Below, one piece after another: positions 43,796-53,974 of a DNA stretch of 64,000 nucleotides. A model generated the notes under the pieces. It was given only the letters and a program-made list of their open reading frames with translations. It was not told the origin of the DNA and did no database searches. The stretch comes from Tenrec ecaudatus. Taxonomy: Eukaryota; Chordata; Mammalia; Afrosoricida; Tenrecidae. The position numbers and the translations under genes were made by a program. The first letter of the stretch is position 1; every line of letters starts with the position of its first letter. Where the stretch lies: NCBI RefSeq assembly GCF_050624435.1, contig NC_134542.1, positions 115,303,677 through 115,367,676 on the forward strand, written 5' to 3'.

Positions 43796-44000
43796 ACCAT
43801 CATAGCAGCACACAAGCCTCCACTGACAGAGATGCAGTGGCTGGGGAATCAAACCAGAGCCACCCGCGTGGAAGGGCGAAACCTATCATGGAACCACTAA
43901 TGCCTCTGAAACTCATCCTTAGGGTGGCATACAGGACTGTGAAAAGTGGCACCATGAGTTGAGGACTGACTCCACAGCAGCTAACAAAAACCACCAATCT
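43796..44000 (-). repeat. tRNA-Gly-headed SINE, antisense, right part
   Basis: 'atcatagcagcacacaagcctcc', 'gactgacagag'-type text and the reversed head 'gcgtggaagggcgaaacctatcatggaaccactaatgcc' (A- and B-box remnants). An RTE-like 3' tail ending 'gcagctaacaaaaacc' follows in sense orientation to 44000. Confidence 0.7.
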
Positions 44001-44995
44001 TTGCACTCAATGCAGTGAAGGAGGCATGCCAGCCCATAGTGCTGGTTTCAGAGACAGAGCAACACAGAGACCTGGCTCCTCTGTAGAAACCAACAAGCTC
44101 AAGTTGCAAGTTGACTCAAGTCAAGAGCATGTAGCAGGACAGCTGGGCTCACAGTCATCTGACCAGCTCTCAGCCACTCAGCAAGTTGCCTCTTGGCTTG
44201 CCTTTTTGTCACCAAGGCAATGCAACAGGCCGGCACTGGCTGCCAAACACCCACACTCTTGCCCTCGTCCCCTTCCGCACATCTGCTCAGGGTAACATCT
44301 CTCTCGCCGCAGCCCCCTTTGCTGCCTTGCTCCTCCACAACTCTCACATCGACCAAAGGTGTCCTGGCTGGAAGTTTCACTTTTACTCATGTTTGCTGCG
44401 TGACTTAGGAGGTGGGGGGTGGAGGTACAGACATCTTACCCCCAGAGTGAGGCCATGAGAATAGTTGCTACCGAGCAAGCTCACTGAGATGAGAGGAAAA
44501 CGGGGCATTTACGGAAACTGGCCAGGGTTAAGTGGAAATCCCCAAAGAGAAAGATGCAAAACAAACTACTGTTTCCAGTAGGAATGGGGAGATATGTGGA
44601 ACCACAGTGGGAGGGGGAGGGTGGTGGTGGAAATATGATACAAAATGGATACAAGATAAGAGGAAAAAGGGCTCAGGGTAACATCACTTTAGATTAAAGA
44701 TGAGATTTTCAAATATGTAGACTAGGAGAGAAACTCATTGAATCCTGCCAAGATTACACATATTTCAGCATTGTGCTTTTTCGCCTTAACAGATTAAAGG
44801 ACTTAGATGCCACCAATCCAACTAGAGCTCCCTTTGTAACCTCTCAGATTTCAATCCCTCTCCCCTCTTCAAAATGCAGTATGAATCATCATGCTGAGAT
44901 CATTTTTTTACAGCCTGTCAGTGGGTTTTGCTTCATGTTAAATATAATGTCATGAAAACTACCTTCATTAAAAAACTACAAGTATGTTAAAAATG
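44001..44995. other. Non-genic stretch
   Basis: No gene or repeat recognised. Overlapping frames at 44026-44458 on both strands are chance. Confidence 0.4.
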
Positions 44996-44997
44996 AA

Positions 44998-45085
44998 GAA
45001 GCCCTATTGGTGTAGTTGGTTGGGAGTTGGTCAGAAGTTTGAAACCACCAGCTGTTCTGCCGGAGAAAGATGAGGCTTTCTACTT
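44998..45085 (+). repeat. AfroSINE 5' fragment, sense
   Basis: 'gaagccctattggtgtagttgg', 'agaagtttgaaaccaccagc' and 'gccggagaaagatgaggctttctac'. It joins directly to the RTE-associated head. Confidence 0.85.
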
Positions 45086-45114
45086 TCTAATTTGCCACTT
45101 TCAACCCATCAGCT

Positions 45115-46607
45115 GCCATACTGTGATGGCTGGTGTGTTGCTGTCACTGGGATATCAAATGCCAGCAGGGTCACCTAAAGTGAACAAGTTTCAGTAGAGT
45201 TTCCAGAGTAAAAACAGACCACAAAGAAGGACTAAGCTGCCCGTGTTGGAGGAAGGAGCTGCGGAAAACCTTATGCACAGCATGGAAACCTTGTCAGATG
45301 CTGATGGCCTAATGGTTGGAAGCAGAACATTGTCAGAGACAGTGGCACAGGTGGGACCCGTGGGTTGGAAGGCCCTCAGAAAGAGCTGCCTTTTCTAAAT
45401 ACAGTCAACCATAATGACGTGGATGGAGCAAAGCCTGCGGGAGAAAAGCCTTCTGGACCTTCTTTTGCTGATGGGGCTTGACTCAAACTGAGAAGAAACA
45501 GCTGCCAACATCAGTTAATCATCGGACCATGGAATGGATGAACCATGAATCTAAGAAAATTGGAAAGTGTAAAAAATTAAATGGAATGCATAAAAATTGA
45601 CTATCTGGCCATGAGTGGCTGAAATGGCCATTTTGAATCAGAAAATGATATGGTTTGCTCTGCCAGGAATGAGAGACTCAAGAGGAATGGCATCACATTC
45701 ATCGTCAAAGAGGACATGCCAAGATCAATCTTGAAGCATAATGTTGTCTGTAATAGTGTCATATCTATCCCCATGCAAGGAATCCAATACATAAACTGAT
45801 GATTCAAAATTATGCACCAACCACTAAAGTTAGTGGTAAAGAATTTGAGGGATTCTGCCAACATCTGCAGTCTGAAGTGGATCAAAGATGAACTCAAAAT
45901 GTCTTGATTGGAATGCAAAAGTAGGAAACAATACTTGGAAGAAATAGTAGCTGGAAAAAAAGTCGTTGGAAGAAATAGTAGTTGGAAATTATGGCCTTGG
46001 TAATAGAAGCAACGCTTCTATTGAGATTGTATGATAAAATTTTGCAAGACCAAAGAGTTTTTCATCATAAGTACATTTTTTTCAACAACTTGAAAGGTGA
46101 TTATACACATGGACTTATCCAGATGGAATACACAAAAATCAAATGGACTACATCTGTAGGAGGAGACGATGCAAAACCTCAATATCAACAGCTAAGCCCA
46201 GACCAGGGGCTGACTGCAAAACAGACCATCAATTGCTCATCTGTAAGTTCAGATTGAAGCTGAAGAAAATGGAAACAAGTTCACGAGAGTCAAAAGATGA
46301 CCTTAAGTCTAATCCATCTGAATTTTGAGAACATCTTAAGCAGAGACTTGCTGCATTGGACACTAATGACAGAAGACCTGATGAGCTGTGGGAGGACACC
46401 AGGAACATCATACATGCAGAACACAAACAGATCATTAGAAAGACAGAAAAGAAAGAAGTGAGGGTCAGGAGAGACTCTGAAACTTGCTTTTAGTCATAAA
46501 GTAGCTACGGCAAATCAGAAAAATGATGAAGTCAAAATGCTGAACAGGATAGCTGAAGAAGATAAAGTAAAATATTAGAATGAAATGTCCACAAAACTAG
46601 AGTTAGG
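45115..46607 (+). mobile_element. RTE (BovB-like) LINE, endonuclease half, sense
   Basis: Sense RTE with many stops and frameshifts. It contains 5' and apurinic-endonuclease-region blocks: 'gccgttt'-less head 'atactgtgatggctggtgtg', 'tcggaccatggaatggatg', 'tggaatgcataaaaattgac', 'atggcatcacattcatcg', 'aaattatgcaccaaccact', 'gatttgattggaatgc'-like text and 'gactacatctgtaggagg'. Longest surviving frames are 105 codons or less. The element continues at 46799 and 47403 after two L1 insertions. Dead on arrival or long decayed. Confidence 0.87.
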
Positions 46608-46798
46608 AAACAAAATGATAATTTATAAATTATCAAGGGTCATGAGGAGCTGATACCAAGGGCTCAAGTAGAAAGCAAATGTTTTGAGAATGATGATGGC
46701 AACAAATGTACAAATGCGCTTGACACAATGGATGTGTGTATGGATTGTGATAAGAGTTGTACGAGCCCCCGATAAAATGATTTTTTAAAAGAAAATGA
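46608..46798 (+). mobile_element. L1 3' end nested in RTE
   Basis: About 180 bp of L1 terminus from 'gataatttataaattatcaag' to 'gagcccccgataaaatg'. Flanked by 'aaacaaaatga' / 'aaagaaaatga' (46608-46618, 46788-46798), one mismatch. Confidence 0.88.
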
Positions 46799-46913
46799 AA
46801 AGAAAGAATACACTCCGCATATTTTAAACTGAAAACACTCAAATTGCAGTATTGAAAGATTTTATGAGTAAAATATTGAATGATGTGGCAAACATCAAAA
46901 GAAGATGAAAAGT
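46799..46913 (+). mobile_element. RTE continuation between two L1 insertions
   Basis: 'cactccgcatattttaaactg' and 'gcaaacatcaaaagaagatg' continue the RTE body interrupted at 46607. Confidence 0.75.
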
Positions 46914-47385
46914 TCCTCCCCCCTCCCCCCCGCCCCCGCATCCCACTGCCATGACACAGGTCTACCTCACAAATCTGGCTAGACTGGAGAACTCACATTG
47001 GTACAGGAATTCAGGACAGATAACCCCTCAGGAACAGTAGTGGGAGTACCGAAGTCATGAGGGGAGGGGGATGGTCAGGAAGGGAAAACCCATTCAAGGT
47101 TATATATATAGCCCCCACCCCAAGGGGACAAATAGCAGAAATGTGGGTGAAGAGAGACGATGGACAGTATAAGATACGAAAAAGTAATAACAAGATATAA
47201 TTGATCAAGGATTAATGAGTACGGAAGGGTAGAGGAGGGAGGGGGGAAAAGAGGAGCTTATACTAAGGACTCAAGCAGAAAATGTTTTTGAAATGATTAT
47301 GGCAACATATGTACAAATATGCTTGATGGAAATAATGTATGGAATGTTGTAAGAGCTGTAAGTGCCCACAATAAAATGATTTTTA
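46914..47385 (+). mobile_element. L1 3' end nested in RTE, 17-bp TSD
   Basis: Sense L1 terminus from a C-rich start through 'acaaatctggctagactgg', 'taacccctcaggaacag' and 'aagtgcccacaataaaatg'. Flanked by 17-bp direct repeats 'aaaagaagatgaaaagt' / 'aaaagaagatgggaagt' (46897-46913, 47386-47402), two mismatches. Confidence 0.92.
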
Positions 47386-47402
47386 AAAAGAAGATGGGAA
47401 GT

Positions 47403-47520
47403 GTACATAGAGTCACTGTACTAAGAACTAGTCAACCTTCAACCATTTCAAGAGGTAGCTTATGAGTAAGAACCAATGGTGCTAAAGGAAGAAGCTCAAG
47501 CTGCAGTGAAAGCATAGGTC
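47403..47520 (+). mobile_element. RTE continuation
   Basis: 'gtcactgtactaagaactag', 'aaccatttcaagaggtagc', 'gaaccaatggtgctaaaggaagaag' and 'caagctgcagtgaaagc' match the inter-domain region of RTE upstream of the RT domain. Confidence 0.8.
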
Positions 47521-48985
47521 AACTCTACTCAAGTCCTCTCTCAACACAAGAACACTTTGTTCTAACAACCTGACATTCCATGATGCTCAACTTCCCAACA
47601 CAACTGCTGAAGACAACGTTGGTGTATGAGTTAATTTATTGTGCCAACCTGGCTGATAAACACATGTGGGGTTAATTGAAGGACAGAGGGATAAATGGCT
47701 CAGTGAGATTTGCCTTTCTATGTTATGTATTTGCCTTTCTATGTTATGGTTGGACCAGGGTGTAGCTGCCTTAGCCGGTTCCCTGCTTTTGCTGGCAAGG
47801 CTCACTTCCTGCAAGACATCCCTGAGGAGAACCCACATGGACCTACCCCGATGCAGCCCTGGGTGCTGAAGCAGTTGTGTGGAGACCCCTGCCAGCGCTG
47901 AGATGCTTACTCATTTACTGACTCAGCTTTCCTCCTGCAGTTGGCATCATAGTATGTGTTTTGTGAGATGGAGGACTTTGTGGATTGGTGTTGGACATAT
48001 GGGTTAATGTTGGACTTGTGGGCTTGGGCAGCACTGGGTTGGGATGTTTTCTTGATGCACACTTAACCTTTATGTAAAATCTCTCTCTTATACATCAGTT
48101 TCTGTGGATTTGTTTCTTTAAAGTACCCAGACTAATACAGTGCATAAGCAAATGTGGTGAAGAGAGCTGGAGTGCCCGGCTTTTACAACTATAGCATCTG
48201 GGGTCTTAAAGGTTGGATGTAAACAAGGGGCCATCTAGCTGAGAAGTAACTAAAGCCCACATGGAAGAAGCACACCGGCCTGTGTGATCATGAGGTATTG
48301 ATGGGATCAGGTATCAGACATCAAAGAATAAAAATCATATCATTGTGAATGAAGGGAAGGGTGGAGTAGAGACCCAAAGCCTATCTGTAGGCAACTGGAC
48401 ATCTCGTTCCAGAAGGATCGCAGGAAGGAGACGAGCTGGTCAGAGTGCAGTATAGCATCAATGAAAAATACAACTTTCTTCTAGTTCTTTAATGTTTCCT
48501 TCCCCCACCCACTATCATGATCCCAATTCAACCTTACATATCAGAGTAGACCAGAGCATGTACACTGGTACATATAAGAGCTAGAAACACAGGGAATCCA
48601 GGAAAGATAAATGGATCAATAATGAGAGTAGCGATACCAGGAGGTGAAGGGGAAGGTGGTGGGGAAAGGGAGAATCAATCACAATGATCTACATATAACC
48701 CCCTCCTTGGGGGACAGACAACAGAAAAGTGGGTGAAGGGAGACATCAATCAGTGTAAGACATGAATAAACAATAATTTATAAATTATCAAGGGTTTGTG
48801 AGGGAGGGAGGGTGTGGGAGGGAGAGGAAAAAAATGAGCTGATACCAAGGGCTCAAGTAGAAGAAAAATGTTTTGAGAATGATGATGGCAACAAATATAC
48901 AAATGTGCTTGCCACAATGGATGTACATATGGATTGTAATACAGTTGTATGAGTCCCCAATAAAATGATTTTTTTTAATATTACA
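47521..48985 (+). mobile_element. L1 3'UTR, sense, containing a younger LTR
   Basis: Starts 'ctactcaagtcctctctcaac', is broken by the LTR at 47627-48139, then resumes with 'gcataagcaaatgtggtg' and runs to 'gtatgagtccccaataaaatg'. About 950 bp of L1 excluding the LTR. Confidence 0.9.
47627..48139 (+). mobile_element. Solo LTR, family A, sense, nested in L1
   Basis: A 513-bp element with TG...CA ends, flanked by GTGTA (47622-47626) and GTGCA (48140-48144), a 5-bp duplication with one change. It carries a short internal duplication 'tttgcctttctatgttatg' at 47709-47748. Youngest layer of the 45-49 kb composite. Confidence 0.9.
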
Positions 48986-49157
48986 GACAAGAAAACCACC
49001 TGAGCCATTCTACTTTACCACATGGAATTACCATGAATAGCAATGGACTTACTGGCCACTAACAATAGCAACATAGATGAGAAAATGGCAGAAAACTTGT
49101 AAGAATTATTCAAAACATATCCTCAAAGATGGTAGAAATGAGATTTAATCTAAAACC

Positions 49158-49207
49158 TAGAATAGTGCTGGCTCAGAGTGGGCACTCAATAAACATTTGT
49201 TGAATGG
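49158..49207 (+). repeat. MIR/L2-type 3' fragment
   Basis: 'gtgctggctcagagtgggcactcaataaacatttgttgaatg' is the familiar end of MIR/L2 elements. Confidence 0.6.
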
Positions 49208-49305
49208 GGAAAAAATGGGCATCATGCTTGGTAAAGGACAGGAAAAGAGAGAAAGACCCTCGACAAGATGGACTGACATGGTGGCTACAAGGATGGATTC
49301 TAATA
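49208..49305 (+). mobile_element. RTE 3' end, sense, left of a hAT insertion
   Basis: 'gggcatcatgcttggtaaagg', 'agagagaaagaccctcgacaagatgg' and 'gacatggtggctacaa'. The same RTE resumes at 49489. Confidence 0.88.
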
Positions 49306-49485
49306 CAGCGGTTCTCAACCTGTGGGTCGAGACCCCTTTTGGGGTTGAATGACCCTTTCACAGGGGTTGCCCGATTCATAACAGTAGCAAAATTACAGTT
49401 ATGTAGTAGCAACAAAAATAATTTGATGGTTGGGGGGTCAGCACCACATGAGGAACTGTGTAAAAGGGTCGTGCGGCATGAGGTA
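49306..49485 (+). mobile_element. SPIN/URR1-like non-autonomous hAT element
   Basis: Begins 'cagcggttctcaacctgtgg', then 'gggttgaatgaccctttcacagggg', 'cataacagtagcaaaattac', 'gtagcaacaaaaataattt' and 'atgaggaactgtgtaaaagggtcg'. This is the layout I remember for SPIN/URR1 elements. About 180 bp. The 3' inverted end ('ttgagaacc' type) is not visible, so that terminus appears lost. It splits an RTE, with the near-8-bp repeat TAATACAG/GAATACAG (49301-49308, 49489-49496) at the junctions. No transposase. Confidence 0.8.
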
Positions 49486-49488
49486 AAA

Positions 49489-49575
49489 GAATACAGCAAT
49501 GTGAGAATGGTACCAGCTCGCTATGTTCCATCTGTTGGACATATAGCTAGGAGTCGACACCACGCAAACACCGAA
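49489..49575 (+). mobile_element. RTE 3' end, right of the hAT insertion
   Basis: 'acagcaatgtgagaatggtacc', 'tatgttccatctgttggacata' and 'ctaggagtcgacacc', ending in an (AAC)n-like tail. Confidence 0.8.
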
Positions 49576-49889
49576 CAACAGCAGTGTGTAAACACTATGT
49601 GCAAAATGAAGCAGATTCTACTCTGTATCTAATATACTCCATTTTGCTTCAATGAACCAAACTTACTTCATGTGATACTACTGGGATTGTGGTAACATTA
49701 TTCTTTTTACAGCCCAAAGGCAGCCGGCTGAGCATGCCTTCTAAATACCCTCCATTATGTCCTGAAAAAGAACACAATCCTCTGGACTCCGTTCCTGAAA
49801 TCCACTTCTCTCAATGTGCATCACTTCTGTAGCGACCGAGCACTTTCTCTGCGGAGAAACGTTTCTGAGCGCGTGTAAGGGAAGTCAAC
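49576..49889. other. Non-genic stretch
   Basis: No gene or repeat recognised. Confidence 0.4.
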
Positions 49890-50015
49890 AGAGACTGGTC
49901 TAAGCACTTTCCACTGATTAGCTCATTTCTTCTTCACAACAGCCCTCTGAGACAGAGAGTTATCACTCTCATTTTACAGATGAGGAAACGCATCTGCGAA
50001 ATGTACTGACCTTTG
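49890..50015 (+). repeat. MIR SINE core
   Basis: 'ggtctaagcactttccactgattagctcatttc', 'cacaacagccctctgagacag', 'cattttacagatgaggaaacgc': standard MIR core. Confidence 0.85.
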
Positions 50016-50625
50016 CGTGGGTAGGCAAGGGAATGAAGTGACCGTAAGCTCTTGTATCCTCTGCTATGCTATGTTGCTGTGCTGTGTAATCACAGGCTCT
50101 TCAATAGCCTAAAGTTTCGATTCATCCAGCCATTGTGTCAAAGCCTGCTTATGTTATAGCTGCTCCCTTGACGTTCTTTAAACACGGAGTTTTTGTTTCT
50201 TCGTTGAGAATGCACTGGAAGACAAAATGTCTCATTGCCCGTTTCACACACAGGAGTGTGTTAGCCATCCATCTTTTTGAGCCTAAGGCAAGGCGGGCGC
50301 TCTGGGGAGGGTAAACCAGAGGCGCGCAGGAGCAGAAGTTCCACACAAGCCACACACACAGACGTAGGGAGAATGTGGAAGCCGGCAGATTTTCAACCAC
50401 AAGCACTTCTCCCTGCTCGTCTTTTCCTTCTGTCTTCTGCACTGACCTCCCCTTCCCCACTGACCAACTCAAATGTGTTCGTTCTCAGAGGCCCAGCTGC
50501 ATTGCACACCATTAACGAAGACCTCGCCGCTCCCTGATGCTCCCTGGGCCTTCTTTTCCCGGTGTCTGCTCGGTCAATGGACTGCCAGCATAGAGAAGCT
50601 ACATCTTATAGTCAGTATATGTTAT

Positions 50626-50903
50626 CATTAGCTGTCCCTAAGCCAAACCCAACTCAAGGCAATTCCACACAACTGTGGTTCGAAGGGCTTTGGGTGGCTG
50701 ATTTTTCCAAGTAGCTCATCTGTTCTTTCGTCCTAATTTGTCTGAGTCTAAAAGTTCCACTGGGGCCCGCTCGGCATCACAGTAACATGTAAGCCTCCAC
50801 TGATGGACAAATGATACCTGCGCATAAGGTGCGTTCACTAGGAATTGAACTCAGGCTCCCACATGGAAGGTACGAACTTTAGCACTGAACCACTAATGCC
50901 TCC
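50626..50903 (-). repeat. tRNA-Gly-headed SINE, antisense
   Basis: 'tgggtggctgatttttccaagtagc', 'tcctaatttgtctgagtctaaaag', 'catgtaagcctccactgatgg', 'gtgcgttcactaggaattgaactcagg' (B box) and 'agcactgaaccactaatgcc' (A box). Nearly full length. Confidence 0.82.
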
Positions 50904-51274
50904 CGTACTGATGTTTAGCTGATGGCAACTGCCACACAACTCAATGGTGAACTGGTTCTTTTCTGTTTGAAGGGTACAAAGAAGATCATGAGGGGATTGG
51001 ATGGAGAAAAGAAATGATTGTCATGAGGAGCATGCCTGGTGGGCCTGCCCGAGGAGGCAGATGATGTTGCTTGGGCCTTGAATACCCACACAGTAATCTC
51101 CCAGCCAAGGGGGGTGGGGGGTGGGTGGGGATATTATCTCTTCCCACCTCAACCAAAAGTCATGTGGACATATGAGAGATTTCTAAATGCCTTCTTTTCC
51201 CTGGTTTATAGGAGGCTCCGCAGGACCTGCCATTCGATTGTATCTGCTAATGGGAATTAGAAAACAAAAATAGA

Positions 51275-51390
51275 GTGGGGGAGTTAGGAACCTGAATTCT
51301 GGAGGCAAATTGCCTGGATCAAACCCTCGAGCAAACTACTTAACATCTGCAAGCCTTGTTTCTTGATCTGTAAAACCAGGGCAAAAAGTG
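51275..51390 (+). repeat. MIR fragment
   Basis: 'aacctgaattctggaggcaaattgcc', 'gagcaaactacttaacatctgc' and 'tgatctgtaaaaccagggc'. Confidence 0.75.
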
Positions 51391-51397
51391 TAGTATG

Positions 51398-51580
51398 TAG
51401 GGTCCTGTTGGCTCAGTGGGTTAGGCACTGGACTATGTACCCCAGAGTTGGTGGTTCAAACACACAAGCCACTCCTCAAAAGGAAGATGAAGCTGACTGG
51501 TCCCCTCAAGATTTATAGCCTCGAAAATCCTACAGAGTTGATATGAGTCAAAATCGGCTTCATGACAGTAAGTCTATCTT
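51398..51580 (+). repeat. AfroSINE, sense (cluster 2)
   Basis: 'gggtcctgttggctcagtggg', 'gttggtggttcaaacacacaagcc', 'aagatttatagcctcgaaaatcc' and 'gatatgagtcaaaatcggc'. First of a dense group to 53.4 kb. Confidence 0.82.
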
Positions 51581-51596
51581 TGAACCCCACAGATTA

Positions 51597-51757
51597 AGGA
51601 GCCCAGGAGATGCAGTGGGCAAGTGTTCAGCTAATAATCAAACGTTGGCATTTCAAGCCCCCCAGTTGCTCCTCTAGAGAAAGATGTGGTAGACTGCATC
51701 CATAAAGATTACAGCCCTGGGAGGGGTCACTAGAGCTAATGGCAATGATGTAAATAC
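51597..51757 (+). repeat. AfroSINE, sense
   Basis: 'aaggagcccaggagatgcagtgg', 'ctagagaaagatgtgg', 'cataaagattacagccctgggagg' and 'tggcaatgatg'. Confidence 0.75.
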
Positions 51758-51839
51758 AACTCTTGGTAAAAAGCGAATTAACTATGGAAATATATGACAT
51801 GTGGCTTTTATATCAATAAAACTACTTTTTAAAGACTGC

Positions 51840-51925
51840 AGTGCAACATTGGGTTGCGAAGGAGTTTTACTCTGCCCTGTAGTGTCACTGTAAGTCAGAA
51901 TTGACTCAACAGCACTCAATAACCT
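51840..51925 (+). repeat. AfroSINE 3' fragment, sense
   Basis: 'ttttactctgccctgtagtgtcactgtaagtcagaattgactcaacagcactc'. Confidence 0.75.
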
Positions 51926-51939
51926 GACATGGGCTAGGG

Positions 51940-52050
51940 ATTCCTGAGAGGAGCGTAACACAGAGATCGGTGGCTTGAATTCACGCAGCATTGCTGCAGG
52001 AGAAAGGCCTGCCAAGCCATAAAGATTTTAAAAATCCAACCACCCTCACT
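51940..52050 (+). repeat. AfroSINE 5' fragment, sense
   Basis: 'gggattcctgagaggagcgtaac', 'ggtggcttgaattcacgcagc' and 'gcaggagaaaggcctgcc', 'cataaagattttaaaaatcc'. Confidence 0.7.
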
Positions 52051-52051
52051 A

Positions 52052-52155
52052 AGTCCAACCAACTCATCAAGTCTATTCCAAGTCTATTCCAACTCATAGT
52101 GACCCTGAAGGACAGGACAGAACTGCCTCGGTGGCGTTCTGAAACAGCGACCCCA
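52052..52155 (-). repeat. AfroSINE 3' fragment, antisense
   Basis: 'ccaactcatcaagtctattcc' (partly duplicated), 'aactcatagtgaccctgaaggacaggacagaactgcc'. Confidence 0.75.
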
Positions 52156-52199
52156 CGGTAACTCAGAGCACTGCCCAAAACAAACAAAACAATCCGTTG

Positions 52200-52845
52200 T
52201 GTGCTTTACTCCATAATATAGGAGTTGGGGTTGAAAAAAGTGAATTTGGTATTCATTGTTTTTAATTCTACAGATTCTTAAGGGCTTTAGATATTGATAT
52301 TCATAAGGCACTTAGAATAGTACCTCATATGAAATGACACCATACCAAGTGTTTGCTATTTTATTTGTGTTGCTACCCTGTCTTCTACTGTTTTCTACCC
52401 AAATAGGACTTTCATTCAGACCACTTATTTTATAGCTTTTCACACTTGTGTTGGACCCAATAGACCTGAATGTATGTGAACGAATTTCCGTTCCTAGTGT
52501 AACGGAACGGAAGGAGGCTGATAAACTGCGACTGTGTAACATTTCTGAAACTCTGTCTCTTTACTTGTAATCTGGAGTTTAGAATGCTCTATTCATATGA
52601 TTATGATAAAAATTTGAAATCATGCTGTATAAGATAACCAGTCACAGACTCGCATTCAATGAACGCTTGCAATGAACATCGTATTCTCATCCTCATGTGC
52701 CTGGGTCTCACCCACGTTCCACAGAGTGCTTGGCATAAAACCTGTATTTTTAAAGCATAGTATTGCTTCTAGTATCCAAAGTCTCTGACAGCAGAATTCA
52801 CAGTTTTGCTGACACTTATGCGAGTTTCGTAAAGCAATGCCATTG
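52200..52845. other. Non-genic stretch
   Basis: A/T-rich unique-looking DNA; no gene or repeat recognised. Confidence 0.4.
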
Positions 52846-53030
52846 TCATTGTTAGCTGCCATCAAGTCGGCCCCTGACACATGCAACCCCATGTGCTACA
52901 GAGAAGAGCTGCTTCATGGCATTCTCTTAGCCGTAATCTTTACGGAAACCATTCACCAGACCTTTTTCTCCTGAGCTGCTCGGTGGATTTGAACTGCCAA
53001 CCTTGATGTTAACAGCAATCGCTTGCCCAT
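52846..53030 (-). repeat. AfroSINE, antisense
   Basis: 'gttagctgccatcaagtcggcccc', 'cgtaatctttacggaaaccattcaccagacc', 'gctcggtggatttgaactgccaacc', 'gatgttaacagcaatcgcttgccc'. Confidence 0.85.
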
Positions 53031-53202
53031 GCAATTCTAGTGATCCTGACCAAATGACAATGACATGCTAGAGAAATCAGAAAACAAGTTTTGCATCCTG
53101 TGTATATTCCAAACAATGGCTTAGGTTTCATTCAAGATGTGCACATGGAAATGTTCGCTGAAAACTCTCTTCCAAAAGAAAGGTTTGATTGACCTCGGTG
53201 AG

Positions 53203-53391
53203 CTCAACCCAAACACAATGCCATCAAGTCCCTATGGTTCACAGCCACCCTGTAGGGGAAGGTAGTTTCTAAGACTAAACTCTTTACAGGAGTAGAAAGT
53301 CTTGCCTTTCTTTCTTGGAGAGGCTGGTGGTTTTGAACTGCTGACCTTGAGGTTAGCAGCCCAACACATAACCATATCACTAGGGCTCCCT
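53203..53391 (-). repeat. AfroSINE, antisense
   Basis: 'aacccaaacacaatgccatcaagtcc', 'tttacaggagtagaaagtc', 'ctggtggttttgaactgctgacc', 'aaccatatcactagggctccc'. Confidence 0.88.
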
Positions 53392-53974
53392 TCAGTAGCA
53401 TCCTAAAAATGCTCTCCAGGTTATAGGAAGCAGCAGGCATCAGTATTTAAAAAGACAACCTGAGTGCCAACGGAATACAGGATGTGTTTGTTCAAGATGT
53501 TCATTTCCGGCAGAAAACATCCTGGTGAAAAGCAATTACGCAAACTCTTTTGAAGTTATAAGGAGTATTTTCCTTTGAAATACTTTGCTGCATTAAAAAG
53601 AAAGTTTTTCGGGGGTGGCGGGGAAGAGGGAGAGAAAAGCCTTCTCTATCTTCAGGGTCTCTTGATAGCTGTAAGGAATCAGTTTCCCAGATGAGAGACT
53701 CGGGCTGAGAGCAGGAGCTCAGGATCAGGCCTTGTGGAACCACCTGAGCGTTCAGAGTCATCGTTGCCTCGTCTGCCTCGACAACCTTCTCTGGACCTGC
53801 ACACTTCCCTTTAAACTAAAGGCAAGCGTGAGCGCATTTCTGCCGACTGTAAAGCTGGATAATGCTGGACTTCATAGGTAAGCGTCCAAGGAGAGCACTT
53901 TCCTGTCTGTGTGTGTGTGTGACCAGCGAGAGGAAAATTTTTAACTGGTAGCATGATTTTGAAAGCTTCTTTCT
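53392..53974. other. Non-genic stretch
   Basis: No gene or repeat recognised; a short (GT)n sits at 53909-53923. Confidence 0.4.
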
